Source: Arion vulgaris (Eukaryota; Mollusca; Gastropoda; Stylommatophora; Arionidae). From it: a stretch of DNA of 64,000 nt. Shown piece by piece: positions 12,050 through 22,721 of the stretch (the first letter of the stretch is position 1; each line of letters starts with the position of its first letter). A model generated the notes under the pieces. That model ran no database searches and was not told the origin of the DNA. It was given only the letters and a program-made list of their open reading frames with translations. The translations under genes were made by a program, and so were the position numbers. The stretch lies in NCBI GenBank assembly GCA_020796225.1, contig CM036753.1:5885001-5949000 (forward strand), read 5' to 3'.

Positions 12050-12600
12050 GTGGCAACCTGATTGCTATAGTGCGCCTCTTGGCTGGTTGCTCCGACCAGC
12101 ACTCCTTATTTCTAGAAAACTGTGGTCTAACTCGAGGGGTAGAAAATTGTAAAAAGTAGGAGATAAGACAAGAAAAAGATGCCCTCCTCAAAAAGAGGAG
12201 GCTGCCATTTAACCCATAGTTGGGGATGGTTGTTGCAGCCAGAGCATTTTCCAATCGCCGGTGGGTTCTGCGCTGTCACCTTATGAGGCCCCATCCCGCT
12301 CCCGCCTTTTGGTCTGGCCTTTCCCCTTTGTCTGTTCGGCTTTGGGTTTGACCTGCCAGGGGTTAGACTCCCGCCGACATACCTGAAGGATCACCAAGGC
12401 GCAAAACCCTCCAACCACGATAAGGTAGGCTAATCTGGAAGTTGCTTTTTGATTCCCAAAAATTTCCCGTTGGTCCATCTTCTTTGCTGATACTTTTTTA
12501 TGACCTAATTTCTGATCTTCCTGCTTTTGTGCCAAAATTCCTTCACTTTAGCTGATATTTTGATTGTTATTTTTCTAACCCTTTTTTAGACTCAAGTCAG
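12050..12600. other. Upstream flank of LINE-I; possible ORF1 remnant
   Basis: The minus strand has an 84-codon open frame (12281-12535) ending in a basic stretch (KGKGQTKRRERDG). It has no recognised domain. The base composition matches LINE-I, so it may be element 5' sequence. Confidence 0.3.
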
Positions 12601-12760
12601 GTAAATATCTTAAAGTCTAAAGTTGACTGTCTTCTATTTGCAATGGAGAAACACATGAAAACAAAATACTGTAATTTGACAAAATACAAAAAACATAAGC
12701 ACAGCAATGTTTCGACCAAAGGGGCTTTATCAAACGACGAATAAATGCCTTATAGTAAAC
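12601..12760 (-). mobile_element. Family P fragment with hammerhead-like motif
   Basis: The minus strand reads TTTGATAAAGCCCC then TTTGGTCGAAACATTGC (plus-strand 12701-12737). The same block recurs at 41.62, 43.27, 62.07 and 62.28 kb. GATAAAG...GTCGAAAC is reminiscent of the hammerhead ribozyme motifs reported in Penelope-like elements. No protein-coding part is seen here. Confidence 0.55.
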
Positions 12761-13140
12761 GTTGCTGTTATTGTTTGTATTTTGTAAAACCTAGTCTGTT
12801 TACCTGTTTTTGCCATTGCTATAATTTGCTCATGCTGCAGTCTTCCTTACAAGATATCTATTTGCAGAGATATCCACTAACTGCATGGGGTCTTAGTCGA
12901 TACCTTACAAAGATGATAATCATATTTAGTCATTGAAAAAGTAGATATGTTTGATGATTCTATCAGTGTCTGTCTTGAGCGACTTCGGTGATGATACTAG
13001 TGTTGTGGACCACTATGCCAGAGATAGCAGCTCAGTGTCTGAGATACATTAGTAAGCACCTATTAACCTACTTCTAAGTAGAGCCTTCACAACTCATGAC
13101 AGTACATTGCAGTCAGAATTGTTTACATGATTTCTACATC

Positions 13141-13184
13141 AATGATATATTTTATATTATATATATATAAAATATATATATATA
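13141..13184. repeat. TA microsatellite (left part)
   Basis: AT dinucleotide tract, interrupted by hAT-1, resuming at 13340-13356. Confidence 0.9.
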
Positions 13185-13339
13185 CAGTGGCCTCGTCATT
13201 AAGGCATTGAGGCTATGCCCACTAAAAATTAAGTGTAATGTGTTATTACTTTATAAATTAAAATATGACATAATCCAAACCATGATTTTTCCTAAAATTG
13301 TTGTCTACCCCACCAACAAAATGAGCACGACCGCCACTG
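13185..13339. mobile_element. hAT-1 MITE, copy 1 (155 bp)
   Basis: Terminal inverted repeats CAGTGGC... and ...GCCACTG match the copy at 28.71 kb. The flanking 8 bp are TATATATA on both sides, fitting the 8-bp target duplication of hAT elements but lying in a TA tract. Internal matches include CCATGATTTTTCC and CCCCACCAACAAAATGA. No coding capacity, so it must have been mobilised in trans. Confidence 0.85.
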
Positions 13340-13364
13340 TATATATATATATATTATCTTCATT

Positions 13365-13530
13365 TCCTGTTTGACACATTGTGCATTCACAATAGATGTC
13401 TTTTGTCTCTGTTCTGTCACTATTCAACTAAATGTTTCCCACGACAAGCTACAACCTATCAACTTCATTTCCACAATTCTTCTCCAAGTTTCCTTTGTTA
13501 GTTTAAGTGGATTTTTGCCTCCGTTGTCCC
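13365..13530 (-). pseudogene. LINE-J reverse transcriptase C-terminal scrap
   Basis: The minus strand reads KLTKETWRRIVEMKLIGCSL followed by SWETF and two stops. ETWRRxVExEL...SW is a standard C-terminal signature of many non-LTR RT proteins. It abuts the LINE-A1 fragment. Confidence 0.65.
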
Positions 13531-13765
13531 TAGAAGAACCTTCTTCTTTTGTCGTCACACTGCTACCGGGTTGTTGCCCAGTGTTGTGGTTTTCTGTTTT
13601 GTCTTGCGCTGTTCTGGTGGCTTGGGTGTTTATTATTTTTGCTTTTGACAGGATTCTGCTATGCCATCTAACCATCTTTTCTGGTCTTCTCTCGCTTCTT
13701 TCCTGATGTTCTGTTGTAGAAGAACTGTCGTAGACAAAGTCAATATTTGCATACGATAACATTTA
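13530..13765 (-). pseudogene. LINE-A1 3' end fragment
   Basis: The minus strand reads SSTTEHQERSERRPEKMVRW, then RILSKAKIINTQATRTAQDK and TENHNTGQQPGSSVTT, ending in a short GAA-rich tail (about 13531-13553). Collinear with 3.24-3.45 kb. Confidence 0.75.
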
Positions 13766-14145
13766 TCAAAATAATCTCTAGTAACATGTCTCCACTTTCA
13801 GTTTGAAATGTTTTCATAGAGTGTACATAGATGCTACGATCTGCTTTGCTATATCTCCAACAGTATGCAGCGACAAACTATATTAATTCGATGTTGATTG
13901 ACGAGGCTACTGATACCGAGACAGTGCTACGTAGAAAGCAAGAAAAAAAGTAATGTTTTGGCGTTGATAAAAATCAAACAGACAAATAATTGTATACGCC
14001 TTCGATAGGTTGGCTGTTGTTTCCTTACATTTTTGTTCTTGTGTACATTTCAGTTGTTTTATTAAAATCAATCCGATGTAACTATTAGTAGTATCTATCG
14101 TTCAGAACCTGAGTGTACTGAGTGTACATTCAGTACATGAGTGTA
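13765..14145. other. No recognisable feature
   Basis: Unique AT-rich sequence. A short repeated motif (GAGTGTACTG) lies near 14110-14150 beside SINE-E. Confidence 0.35.
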
Positions 14146-14147
14146 CT

Positions 14148-14402
14148 GTGGGTCTCTGTGGCTAAGTGGTTAAGCCCTTTGCCTTGTGAGCTGTTCTGTC
14201 CTGGGTTCGAGTCCGGATCGCGCCATTCTGTTCACGAGTGCAGTTTTTTTCCAGAGACCCTAGGATTGTTCCTGGAGCTCGGAGTTCGGGGCTTTGTACA
14301 ATACTCTCGGCAGGGACGTGTCATTTCTGCGGAGAGGAACTGAGCTATGGGGTAAAACCGGTGCAATGATGTCAATCCTTCGACTTTTAAACCTTTTAAT
14401 CA
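14148..14402 (+). mobile_element. SINE-E, full-length copy
   Basis: A tRNA-like head carries A-box-like TGGCTAAGTGGTTAAG and B-box GGGTTCGAGTCC (14158-14215), followed by a body with ACAATACTCTCGGCAGG. AGTGTACTG lies just before the head and again just after the end (about 14391), so it may be a target duplication. The same body occurs at 22.97-23.16 kb. The head is called SINE-derived because it lacks a convincing acceptor-stem closure. Confidence 0.8.
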
Positions 14403-15100
14403 TTAGTGTACTGATCAGGATATGCGGTAAGTGTATGTGGTAATGAGAGAATAGACACTCTAGTAACAAAACAAATGTTCCTTTCTTGCACTTCCTTGTT
14501 CTTCTGTGTTCACTCGAGAATTACCACCTATAACGCATTCTGTGATACTTTGTGATTTGAATTAATAAGTTGAAGTTCTTTGTGCAGTTACCTTACAATA
14601 TTGTGTCCATGTTTACGCTTTTGGGACGATCATTACCGATTTAGTCATATCTCTGGTTTGCTATGTCTAGCTTACTAGGTAGTATTTCTCTCTCGATCCC
14701 CACCTAGACTGATGAACCAATTTCTATCATGAGTTTAGCTGTTGCTTTTAGGTACTCCGTCCCTCCGTACAGCTTCTCACGAAGCGAGCAGTATTTGATT
14801 CTTCTCTGCAGAACTAGTGTATAACGTCGTCCCGGAAACTTGACCGTTATTTCTGGGAACATTTATCGGGATAAAAAACATCACCAAAATACTGTATGTC
14901 ACGTGTCATTTAAGACCATCCATCTATGATCTGCATTCAGTAACTTGTCTTGTGCGGAACTTGGCCATTTTAACACTCCATCGGAATGGCCCTCTCTCTA
15001 ACATATACCAGATGTCCCGACTCCCATGACATAATAATTCCGTAATTGATAATGAATACAAAATACTTCAATTGGTATCTTCTTATTTGTAGCATGAGTC
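14402..15100. other. No recognisable feature
   Basis: Unique sequence without long open frames or repeats. Confidence 0.35.
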
Positions 15101-15101
15101 A

Positions 15102-15475
15102 TTTTACCTTAGTTGTGATCTCCTTTGATATCAAACTAGATGGAGTTTTGTTCTGTGTTCATGGTGTACGGATAATTTTACCTTAGTTGTGATCTCCTTT
15201 GATATCAAACTAGATGGAGATTTGTTCTGTGTTCATGGTGTACGGATAATTTTACCTTAGTTGTGATCTTCTTTGATATCAAACTAGATGGAGTTTTGTT
15301 CTGTGTTCATGGTGTACGGATAATTTTACCTTAGTTGTGATCTCCTTTGATATCAAACTAGATGGAGATTTGTTCTGTGTTCATGGTGTACGGATAATTT
15401 TACCTTAGTTGTGATCTCCTTTGATATCAAACTAGATGGAGTTTTTGTTCTGTGTTCATGGTGTACGGATGATTT
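15102..15475. repeat. Tandem repeat, 74-bp unit, 5 copies
   Basis: Units are nearly identical, with variants at one or two positions (ACTAGATGGAGTTTTG versus GGAGATTTG). The low divergence indicates recent expansion. Confidence 0.95.
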
Positions 15476-15529
15476 TTTTTTAAATATCATTTATAAACAA
15501 AGCACAACTTCTTTCTTACTTTTCTCGAA

Positions 15530-15885
15530 TCATGTTTGCCTCACAGCGTCAGGTCAAGAAGAAATTTCTAAAACATGCCCTTGTATGCGCTTCGTAGATA
15601 GTGTCTTTCGTCGACTCTGTTATCTCTGAGGTCCATCTTTGCGTGGCCGGCCTTTTGCTTTGTACCCATTGTATCGGAGCAGAATTGCTCTTTGAGGTGC
15701 ACTGTCTGTTGGTAATCTGCTTACGTGGCCGAACCATTTAATTTGCTGTTTCTTGATGAATTCTAGTACTGATGTTGTACCCACTTTTTCCTGATGTCTT
15801 CATTTCTCAACCGGTCTCTTCTTGTTACACCAGCATTCAGCGTAGACACTTCATCTCTGTCGTGACTAGTTTTCTTCTATCGTTT
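15530..15885 (-). pseudogene. LINE-M reverse transcriptase C-terminal fragment
   Basis: The minus strand begins LVTTEMKCLR and continues, with frameshifts, through a KQQIKWFG-like segment and SRLPTDSAPQRAILLRYNGY, then a KGRPRK-like basic motif, ending CFRNFFLT-stop. It is the better of two copies (the other is at 7.2-7.56 kb). Confidence 0.7.
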
Positions 15886-16340
15886 GTTGTCAGTGAACAA
15901 AGCACAAATATATTGTTAAATATCCATGTCTCAAACCAATTTATTGCTACTGAGAATATGCATGTTCTTAGTGTTCTTATTTTTGTTTTCTTATAATTAA
16001 AATTAATTTTTATTTTAGAACTTCCATTCAATACAATTTTTAGTTCAGTTTTGTAAGGCTATGTGTGTTATTTTGCAATTTCATTTATCCTTTTTTCAAT
16101 CTCGTGTTAGCTATTGAGTCGATAAATTGAAAAATATTCATTTAAAAAATAAATTCTGCCTTGATAAAAATGTTCGTTGTTCTGTTTGTTTTGTCAGTTT
16201 TCATATTTAAAAAACAATTGTTGCCACATTTTGATATCGATTTTGTTTTGTCGCTTTTATTTTGCACTGTCATTATTCATTCATTATTGATCAATCTAGC
16301 CTGCACTGAACTGAATATGAAATAAATTGTTTATAGAAGC
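15885..16340. other. No recognisable feature
   Basis: AT-rich unique sequence between LINE-M and SINE-D. Confidence 0.35.
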
Positions 16341-16344
16341 AGTT

Positions 16345-16760
16345 GATTGATTGATTGATTGATTGATAGAATCATCGTTATTGCACTTCGTTGAGTAACC
16401 ATGTGTGCTCCGATCTCTTTCTTACACAGGAAGATCTCGGTTGCACTGCACGAACTCCGTAGCACCGGTGAGGGTCCTCGATGTAATTATGAAGATGGTG
16501 AATACATTTATGTAGGAATATTATTTTTAATCTTTACTTATGAATTTTACCCGGGCAGTGGCTTTCCAGATTGATCTTCTCGATTTTGAACTGCAAAATG
16601 TACTTTTACGTGCTCAACTTGAACACGGGACCTAGGTTGTATCGTCCGTCTCCGATAGGACTAGGCACTCTATCTCACCTACACTGAGATCAGAGATCTC
16701 TGGGAAAATATCCAGATGGTTCCACGAGAGAGCGAGTCTGCTACCTTTGACAGGTTTATA
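16345..16760 (-). mobile_element. SINE-D copy (head missing)
   Basis: Begins on the plus strand with the tail complement (TTGATTGATTGATTGATTG), then matches 33.06-33.5 kb in detail (ACCATGTGTGCTCCGATCTC; TCTCACCTACACTGAGATCA). The tRNA-like head is absent or replaced after about 16725. Confidence 0.85.
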
Positions 16761-16817
16761 GAAGTAATTTTGTGTGCACATGATGTGTAGAATAAGGAGG
16801 CTACTTAATCACAAGTA

Positions 16818-17685
16818 ATGAAGTACAAGTGTATGTACAGTCGATATCTGTTGTGAGAGACCAGCAAGTCATATGAAGAACAAGTGTATGTACAGTCGAT
16901 ATCTGTTGTGAGAGACCAGCAAGTAATATGAGCAACAAGTGTATGTACAGTCGATATCTGTTGTGAGAGACCAGCAAGTCATATGAAGAACAAGTGTATG
17001 TACAGTCGATATCTGTTGTGAGAGACCAGCAAGTAATATGAGCAACAATTGTATGTACAGTCGATATCTGTTGTGGGAGACCAGCAAGTAATATGAGCAA
17101 CAAGTGTATGTACATTCGATATCTGTTGTGAGAGACCAGCAAGTCATATGAAGAACAAGTGTATGTACAGTCGATATCTGTTGTGAGAGACCAGCAAGTA
17201 ATATGAGCAACAAGTGTATGTACAGTCGATATCTGTTGTGAGAGACCAGCAAGTCATATGAAGAACAAGTGTATGTACAGTCGATATCTGTTGTGAGAGA
17301 CCAGCAAGTCATATGAAGAACAAGTGTATGTACAGTCGATATCTGTTGTGAGAGACTAGCAAGTAATATGACGAACAAGTGTATGTACAGTCGATATCTG
17401 TTGTGAGAGACCAGCAAGTAATATGAACAACACGTGTATGTACAGTCGATATCTGTTGTGAGAGACCAGCAAGTCATATGAAGAACAAGTGTATGTACAG
17501 TCGATATCTGTTGTGAGAGACTAGCAAGTAATATGAAGAACAAGTGTATGTACAGTCGATATCTGTTGTGAGAGACCAGCAAGTAATATGAAGAACACGT
17601 GTATGTACAGTCGATATCTGTTGTGAGAGACCAGCAAGTCATATGAACAACAAGTGTATGTACAGTCAATATCTGTTGTGAGAGA
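16818..17685. repeat. Minisatellite, 55-bp unit, about 16 copies
   Basis: The unit contains GTATGTACAGTCGATATCTG and GAGAGACCAGCAAGT. Two sub-types (AGTCATATGAAGAA and AGTAATATGAGCAA) partly alternate, hinting at a 110-bp higher-order unit. The minus strand is stop-free for 266 codons purely because of the unit sequence. Confidence 0.95.
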
Positions 17686-17739
17686 CTAAGAATATTATTT
17701 ATTGCTCGATTTGTTATGAATATGCTTCTATAACCAATA

Positions 17740-18010
17740 TCATCATCATCATCAAATAGCTTGTTCTGAGCAGAAATGTGTCACTCCAACAGTCCTTCTG
17801 AATTTCTCTCATAGGTCAGATGTTCCGCATCTGCAGCTGTCAAGTTCAAACCATCAGTTACATCCTGAATCCATCTTCTCCGTGGTCTTCCTCTTCTCCT
17901 CTTTGCCGGGATGCTTCCTTCTATGATGGTCTTCTCCAGCTCTTCGTGTCTCTTTATATGTCCAAAATACTTTAATTTTCTTAATTGTAACATCAGTCAG
18001 TTTTCTTTAA
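17740..18010 (-). pseudogene. RTE-B reverse transcriptase C-terminal fragment
   Basis: The minus strand reads LRKLKYFGHIKRHEELEKTI, then EGSIPAKRRRGRPRRRWIQD and VTDGLNLTAADAEHL, ending in ATG triplets (CATCATCATCATC at 17741-17753). This is the cleanest copy of the RTE-B C-terminus, about 70 codons. The RT core is absent, so it is a 5'-truncated insertion. Confidence 0.85.
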
Positions 18011-18224
18011 TTTTGAGTTTTTCTGGATAGATCTATTTGTTCTTTAACAAGTAAATCCAGTATATATGCTTATATTGTTAGGTTGTGCCCAGAGTGTCGT
18101 GGGGTCTGTGTGCGGAGTGGGGGGTCCCTGTGGCCTGGGAGGATCTATGTGGCGTGAGTCTCAGTGGCTAGATCTCACTGTGGTGCGGGGTCATCTGTGG
18201 TGCGGGGGTCCCTGTGGCGTGGAG

Positions 18225-19335
18225 TATCTGTGACATATGGCTCACTGTGACATATGGCTCACTGTGACATATGACTCTGTGACATAGGGCTCACTGTGAC
18301 ATATGGCTCACAGTGACATAGGGCTCACTGTGACATATGGCTCACTGTGACATAGGACTCTCGTGACATATGGCTCACTGTGACATAAGGGCTCACTGTG
18401 ACATATGGCTCACTGTGACATAGGCTCTCTGTGACATATGGCTCACTGTGGCATAGGGCTCACTGTGACGTATGGCCATGTGACATAGGCTCTTGTACAT
18501 AGGCTCAATGTGACATATGACTCACTGTGACATATGACTCTCTGTGACATATGGCTCACTGTGACATAGGACTCTCTGTGACATATGGCTCACTGTGACA
18601 TATGGCTCTCTGCTAGGCATGACATAGGCTTATTTGACATATGGCTCACTGTGACATAGGACTCCTGTGACATAGGCTCACTGTGACATATGGCTCACTG
18701 TGACATAGGCTCACTGAACATAGGACTCTCTGTGACATATGGCTCACTGTGACATATGACTCACTGTGACATAGGACTCCTGTGACATATGGACTCACTG
18801 TGACTATGGCTCACTGTGACATATGACTCACTGTGACATAGGCTCACTGTGACATATGGCTCACTGTGACATAGGCTCACTGTGACATATGGCTCACTGC
18901 TACATAGGCTCACTGTGACATATGGCTCACTGTGACATAGGCTCCTGTGACATATGCTCACTGTACGTGGGTAAAGACTCACCTATCCATCCATATTGAT
19001 TCAGATGGACGGATATACTCATGTGACATTGTCCTGGCTAATTCACTGTGAATATGACTCTTGTGACATATGGCTCACTGTGACATATGTCTCTGACATA
19101 TGGCCACTTGACATAGGGCTCACTGGTAGGCTTGGATATGGCTCACTGTGACATATCGCTCACTGTGACATATGGCTCTCTGTGACATATGGCTCACTGT
19201 GACATATGGCTCACTGTGACATAGGACTCTCTGGACATATGGCTCACTGTGACATATGACTGTGACAAGAATCTCTGACATATAGCTCACTGTGACATAG
19301 GACTCTCTGTGACATATGACTCACTGTGACGTGGG
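18225..19335. repeat. Minisatellite, 17-18 bp unit, about 60 copies
   Basis: Core GTGACATATGGCTCACT with variants GACATAGGACTCTCT. Two stretches (18955-19050 and around 19110) contain foreign words resembling the right flank. Confidence 0.93.
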
Positions 19336-19439
19336 GGTAAAGTACTCAACTATCCATCCATATTTTTACTCAGACTGTATTCAGACTATTCCCCGCGCGT
19401 AGCGATGGATATATTTGTTCAGGGATATATTATTTCAAA

Positions 19440-19690
19440 GTAGGTCAGACCGAGTTCATAGTCCTATTGGAGACGGACGATAGTAACACTGTGACCTACG
19501 AGGTCGCTGGAGTCGACTAATGTAGAGGCCTAGGAAAGCTATTACTGTAAATAAAAGCATCGCAGAAGTCGAATGTGCTGTTCACATGTAGGTGCATAAC
19601 TGGCACAACGTACAATCCCTCTTAGGCTCAGATCACACACAAATCACAAAGAGTGGTTTAATAGATAGTCGATATAGAGAGTTCGAAGAA
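19440..19690 (+). mobile_element. SINE-D scrap joined to SINE-F copy
   Basis: 19440-19483 carries the SINE-D words (TAGTCCTATTGGAGACGGAC). From 19484 it becomes SINE-F (GTAACACTGTGACCTAC; GCATAACTGGCACAACGTAC; ATCACAAAGAGTGG), ending in a GAA-rich tail. Confidence 0.7.
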
Positions 19691-19697
19691 AAAGAAA

Positions 19698-19900
19698 GAA
19701 AGTATCCAGCTAACAATGAATAACTGGAGAATTGAAAGAAAGTATCCAGCTAACAATGAATAACTGGAGAATTGAAAGAAAGTATCCAGCTAACAATGAA
19801 TAACTGGAGAATTGAAAGAAAGTATCCAGCTAACAATGAATAACTGGAGAATTGAAAGAAAGTATCCAGCTAACAATGAATAACTGGAGAATTAACATGC
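19698..19900. repeat. Tandem repeat, 40-bp unit, 5 copies
   Basis: Essentially identical units containing AGTATCCAGCTAACAATGAA. It starts exactly at the A-rich end of SINE-F. Confidence 0.95.
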
Positions 19901-19939
19901 TAACAAATAAACAATGTCGTCTCCCTGTGCATACATTCA

Positions 19940-20215
19940 AATGAATCTTCTTCTCCCTCTTCTTCTTCAAACGCTCCATATTGGCCACTTGTTAACCATT
20001 CGTTGTGATGTGTATGTGATCTGAGCCTAAGAACGATTGTAGTGTCAGGTATGCGCCTACAAGTAGTCCAGCACACCTGATTTCTGCGAAGTATTTTATT
20101 TGCTAGGTTAGCGTCCCTATTCGCCTACCTCAGTCGCCTCTTACAACATGCCTTTAGGTCGCAGTGTTACTATTATTTTACTCCCTTGGAGCCCTGACAA
20201 TCACGGGTGTAATTG
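19940..20215 (-). mobile_element. SINE-F copy
   Basis: Reverse orientation: TTCTTCTTCAAACGCTCCAT, then GCGCCTACAAGTAG and GTCGCCTCTTACAACATGCC. GTCGTAAGAGGCGAC is the consensus core on the other strand. A second F copy lies less than 300 bp away in opposite orientation. Confidence 0.8.
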
Positions 20216-20925
20216 AATCAACAAACCCGTTACCAATAACGTTAGTCATTTACAATAACCCTATCTATCACAAGAAATATATTTATTAAATTTTATATCA
20301 AAATGTTTCTAGTTATGAGACAAACAATCAGCAAAATATAAAGAAGGAATATAAGAAAAGCAAAACAAATAAATAAAACACAACAACAACAATTATTTGC
20401 AACAGTAAAAAAAACAACACACATGAAAATCTTGTTTAAACCTGTCAGCTGACGCTGCAGAAAATGGTGCTAAAACTCCAGCATCGTTATCGATTTGTTG
20501 AGAGATTCCTGCTGGGTCTGTTAGACGAGGGCAGTTATTGATGAAGTGAAGCACCCCAGTGTCAACAACTACACATGCTAAAGTGGGTCATAATCTGATT
20601 GTGTCCGTTTTATTTTACTATATCTTTTGGTAGTAGAAGACTTTCAATAAAATTATAACTAGATCTTAAACAAATTTGAGATGAATATCTGTCATACATT
20701 GCTTTACATCGCATATCATATGGACATCCACACTCTTAGAACGTTAAGCTACCTAGCAACATCGCATATCATATGGACATCAACACTGTTAGAACGTTGA
20801 GCAATGTAGACATGTGTTTAAGTAGTACATATGTAGGCCTTCCGGACACGTATAGGAGCATCAAGCTGTATAGCAACATTGTATATCAAATTTAAATCCT
20901 AATACATAAAGAAAACATTAACCCA
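20215..20925. other. No recognisable feature
   Basis: AT-rich. A 20-odd bp phrase (CGCATATCATATGGACATC) occurs twice, near 20708 and 20763. Confidence 0.4.
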
Positions 20926-20927
20926 TC

Positions 20928-21165
20928 AGTTATTAGTTCAGTTATCAGTTCAGTTATTAGTTCAGTTATTAGTTCAGTTATCAGTTCAGTTATTAGTTCA
21001 GTTATCAGTTATCAAAGAACTATCATCATAGCACTCCGGACTGGTCAATAGGTGCTCCGATCTTCGCCTCAGCAAATCCAGCAGCGTCCATCGACCCAAT
21101 ACGCCAGTTCGGTGTTGATTAATCAGTAACCATGTAGCAACGTATTTATACAGAAAAGTAAGTAA
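20928..21165 (-). mobile_element. Composite K copy with expanded tail
   Basis: The minus strand matches 62.79-62.87 kb (GGAGCACCTATTGACCAGTC; CCGGAGTGCTATGA). Its 3' tail is an expanded tandem of TTATTAGTTCAGTTATCAG (20928-21015), where the other copies have AATAACC repeats. Confidence 0.6.
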
Positions 21166-21174
21166 ATGAGCCCC

Positions 21175-21630
21175 TTTTTTATACAACGAGGTATATAGGG
21201 TAATATAGTGTTAGGTCCGTATTGTTCATTGACCGTCGGCACACGATGGGTGATGTGGTCAATATCACGCAGGTCACCTCTGTAGATCAAACGGTAGTGA
21301 GCTCGATCACAGACCCAAGCGTACCTGGTTCAAACCCAACGGTGGGCAAGTTTGGAAGCAAATCCGTTTCCGTGGATTTTTACAAAGGGTAAAATAGACC
21401 TCACGTTCAGAATGCAATGGCAAATTACTGAACGTATACGTGGTGCCTAGAACATCAACGACTCGTTTACTGTGGTTGATGGTTACGTACTTTAGGATAT
21501 GCCACGATTTTCATTCAAACCTGAGAGCCGTTACATTTGCAAAATTCCACGTTCACATGTGCAATTGAACCTGCACCAACTAGTCTAAGAAGCGAGATAA
21601 CTAACAACTACGCTACTGCGGCTCTCCGCG
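21175..21630 (-). mobile_element. SINE-G copy carrying nested SINE-N
   Basis: The outer part (GACCGTCGGCACACGATGG; TCTAAGAAGCGAGATAAC) matches 1.82-2.08 kb. Between about 21270 and 21540 sits a plus-strand SINE-N with its own tRNA-like head (TGTAGATCAAACGGTAGTGA; B-box GGTTCAAACCC) and the N body (TTTAGGATATGCCACGATTT). Copy 1 of G has unrelated sequence at that point. Confidence 0.65.
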
Positions 21631-21717
21631 TATTCATACATTGCTATAAATATGATGATGGTGTTCCACGTATTTAGAAAAGTATCGACGTATGTAACCA
21701 TGAGTACATATCATATT

Positions 21718-21719
<2 letters not shown>

Positions 21720-21749
<30 letters not shown>

Positions 21750-21750
21750 C
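21720..21750. repeat. TA microsatellite
   Basis: Pure AT dinucleotide tract beside hAT-2. Confidence 0.9.
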
Positions 21751-21763
21751 CTAACATTTAAAC

Positions 21764-22160
21764 CATAAGTTCCCAATCTTTTCAGGTCACCGCCCACTTT
21801 CCACGACATAGACTTTGTAACGCCCTCCCCATTATAACAGTTTGCCAACGACCCCCGCCCCACATATACATACATGCTCTATTTTCACTTTGATATAGAC
21901 AATTGATATATATTTCGTCATACATGGACAGTTTTAAAATGATTATATACATGAAATAGAAAATCGATGAAAAAATGGATCGTTTAAGATAGGCATAAGA
22001 TGAATTCAAATACAGAATTCAAATTTGTTATGATTTTTCAATCGCAAAACCACGAACAAAATCTCATCCCAAATGCTTTTGAACCCACTATCGACCTCCT
22101 CCCTGGCAGTCTTCAGCGCCCACTAGGGAGGGGGCGGTACGTCTACTTTGGGAACCCATG
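21764..22160. mobile_element. hAT-2 MITE, copy 1 (397 bp)
   Basis: Ends CATAAGTTCCCAA and TTGGGAACCCATG form imperfect inverted repeats. The 8-bp flanks ATTTAAAC (21756-21763) and ATTTAGAC (22161-22168) differ at one base, a convincing hAT target duplication. The interior holds no transposase. A diverged copy sits at 62.88-63.31 kb. Confidence 0.85.
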
Positions 22161-22194
22161 ATTTAGACAAATATCCACTAATGTAGGGATGTTG

Positions 22195-22705
22195 TTCAGT
22201 AAGATTTAGAATGTGGGCGTTCCCGATACTTAAAATAACATATGGTCATATGGGCGGTCCCGATACTTAAAATAACATATGGTTATGTGGGCGGTCCCGA
22301 TACTTAAAATAACATATGGTCATGTAGGCGGTCCCGATACTTAAAATAACATATGGTCATGTGGGCGGTACCGATACTTCAAATAACATATGGTCATGTG
22401 GGCGGTCCCGATACTTCAAATAACATATGGTCATGTGGGCGGTACCGATACTTCAAATAACATATGGTTATGTGGGCGGTCCCGATACTTAAAATAACAT
22501 ATGGTCATGTGGGCGGTACCGATACTTCAAATAACATATGGTTATGTGGGCGGTCCCGATACTTAACATAACATATGGTTATGTGGGCGGTCCCGATACT
22601 TCAAATAACATATGGTTATGTGGGCGGTCCCGATACTTCATATAACATATGGTCATGTGGGCGGTATCGATACTTCAAATAACATATGGTTATGTACTTA
22701 GAAAA
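22195..22705. repeat. Minisatellite, 37-bp unit, about 13 copies
   Basis: Unit core GGGCGGTCCCGATACTT plus AACATATGGTCATG. Sub-types differ at CCC/ACC and AAA/CAA positions. Confidence 0.95.
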
Positions 22706-22721
22706 ACATGGAGTTATGTAG

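Larger units (their letters stand above)
8420..12050 (-). mobile_element. LINE-I: degenerate I-group non-LTR retrotransposon
   Basis: Read from 12.05 kb down to 8.42 kb, the minus strand carries in order an endonuclease (APE-type), reverse transcriptase, RNase H and a cysteine-containing tail. That architecture is characteristic of I-group LINEs. Every domain is broken by frameshifts and stops, so no complete protein exists. The element is visibly less AT-rich than its flanks. No poly(A) or target duplication was identified, so the ends are approximate. A related upstream region (12.05-12.55 kb) may be 5' UTR or the end of ORF1. Confidence 0.8.

Noticed and set aside
14150..14225. Functional tRNA gene
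   Set aside because: A and B boxes are present but the acceptor stem does not close convincingly, and the sequence is joined to a SINE body.
16818..17685. CRISPR-like array
   Set aside because: Units are contiguous tandem copies without variable spacers, in a eukaryotic context.
21270..21345. Functional tRNA gene
   Set aside because: The tRNA-like head belongs to SINE-N, and its body recurs without the head elsewhere.
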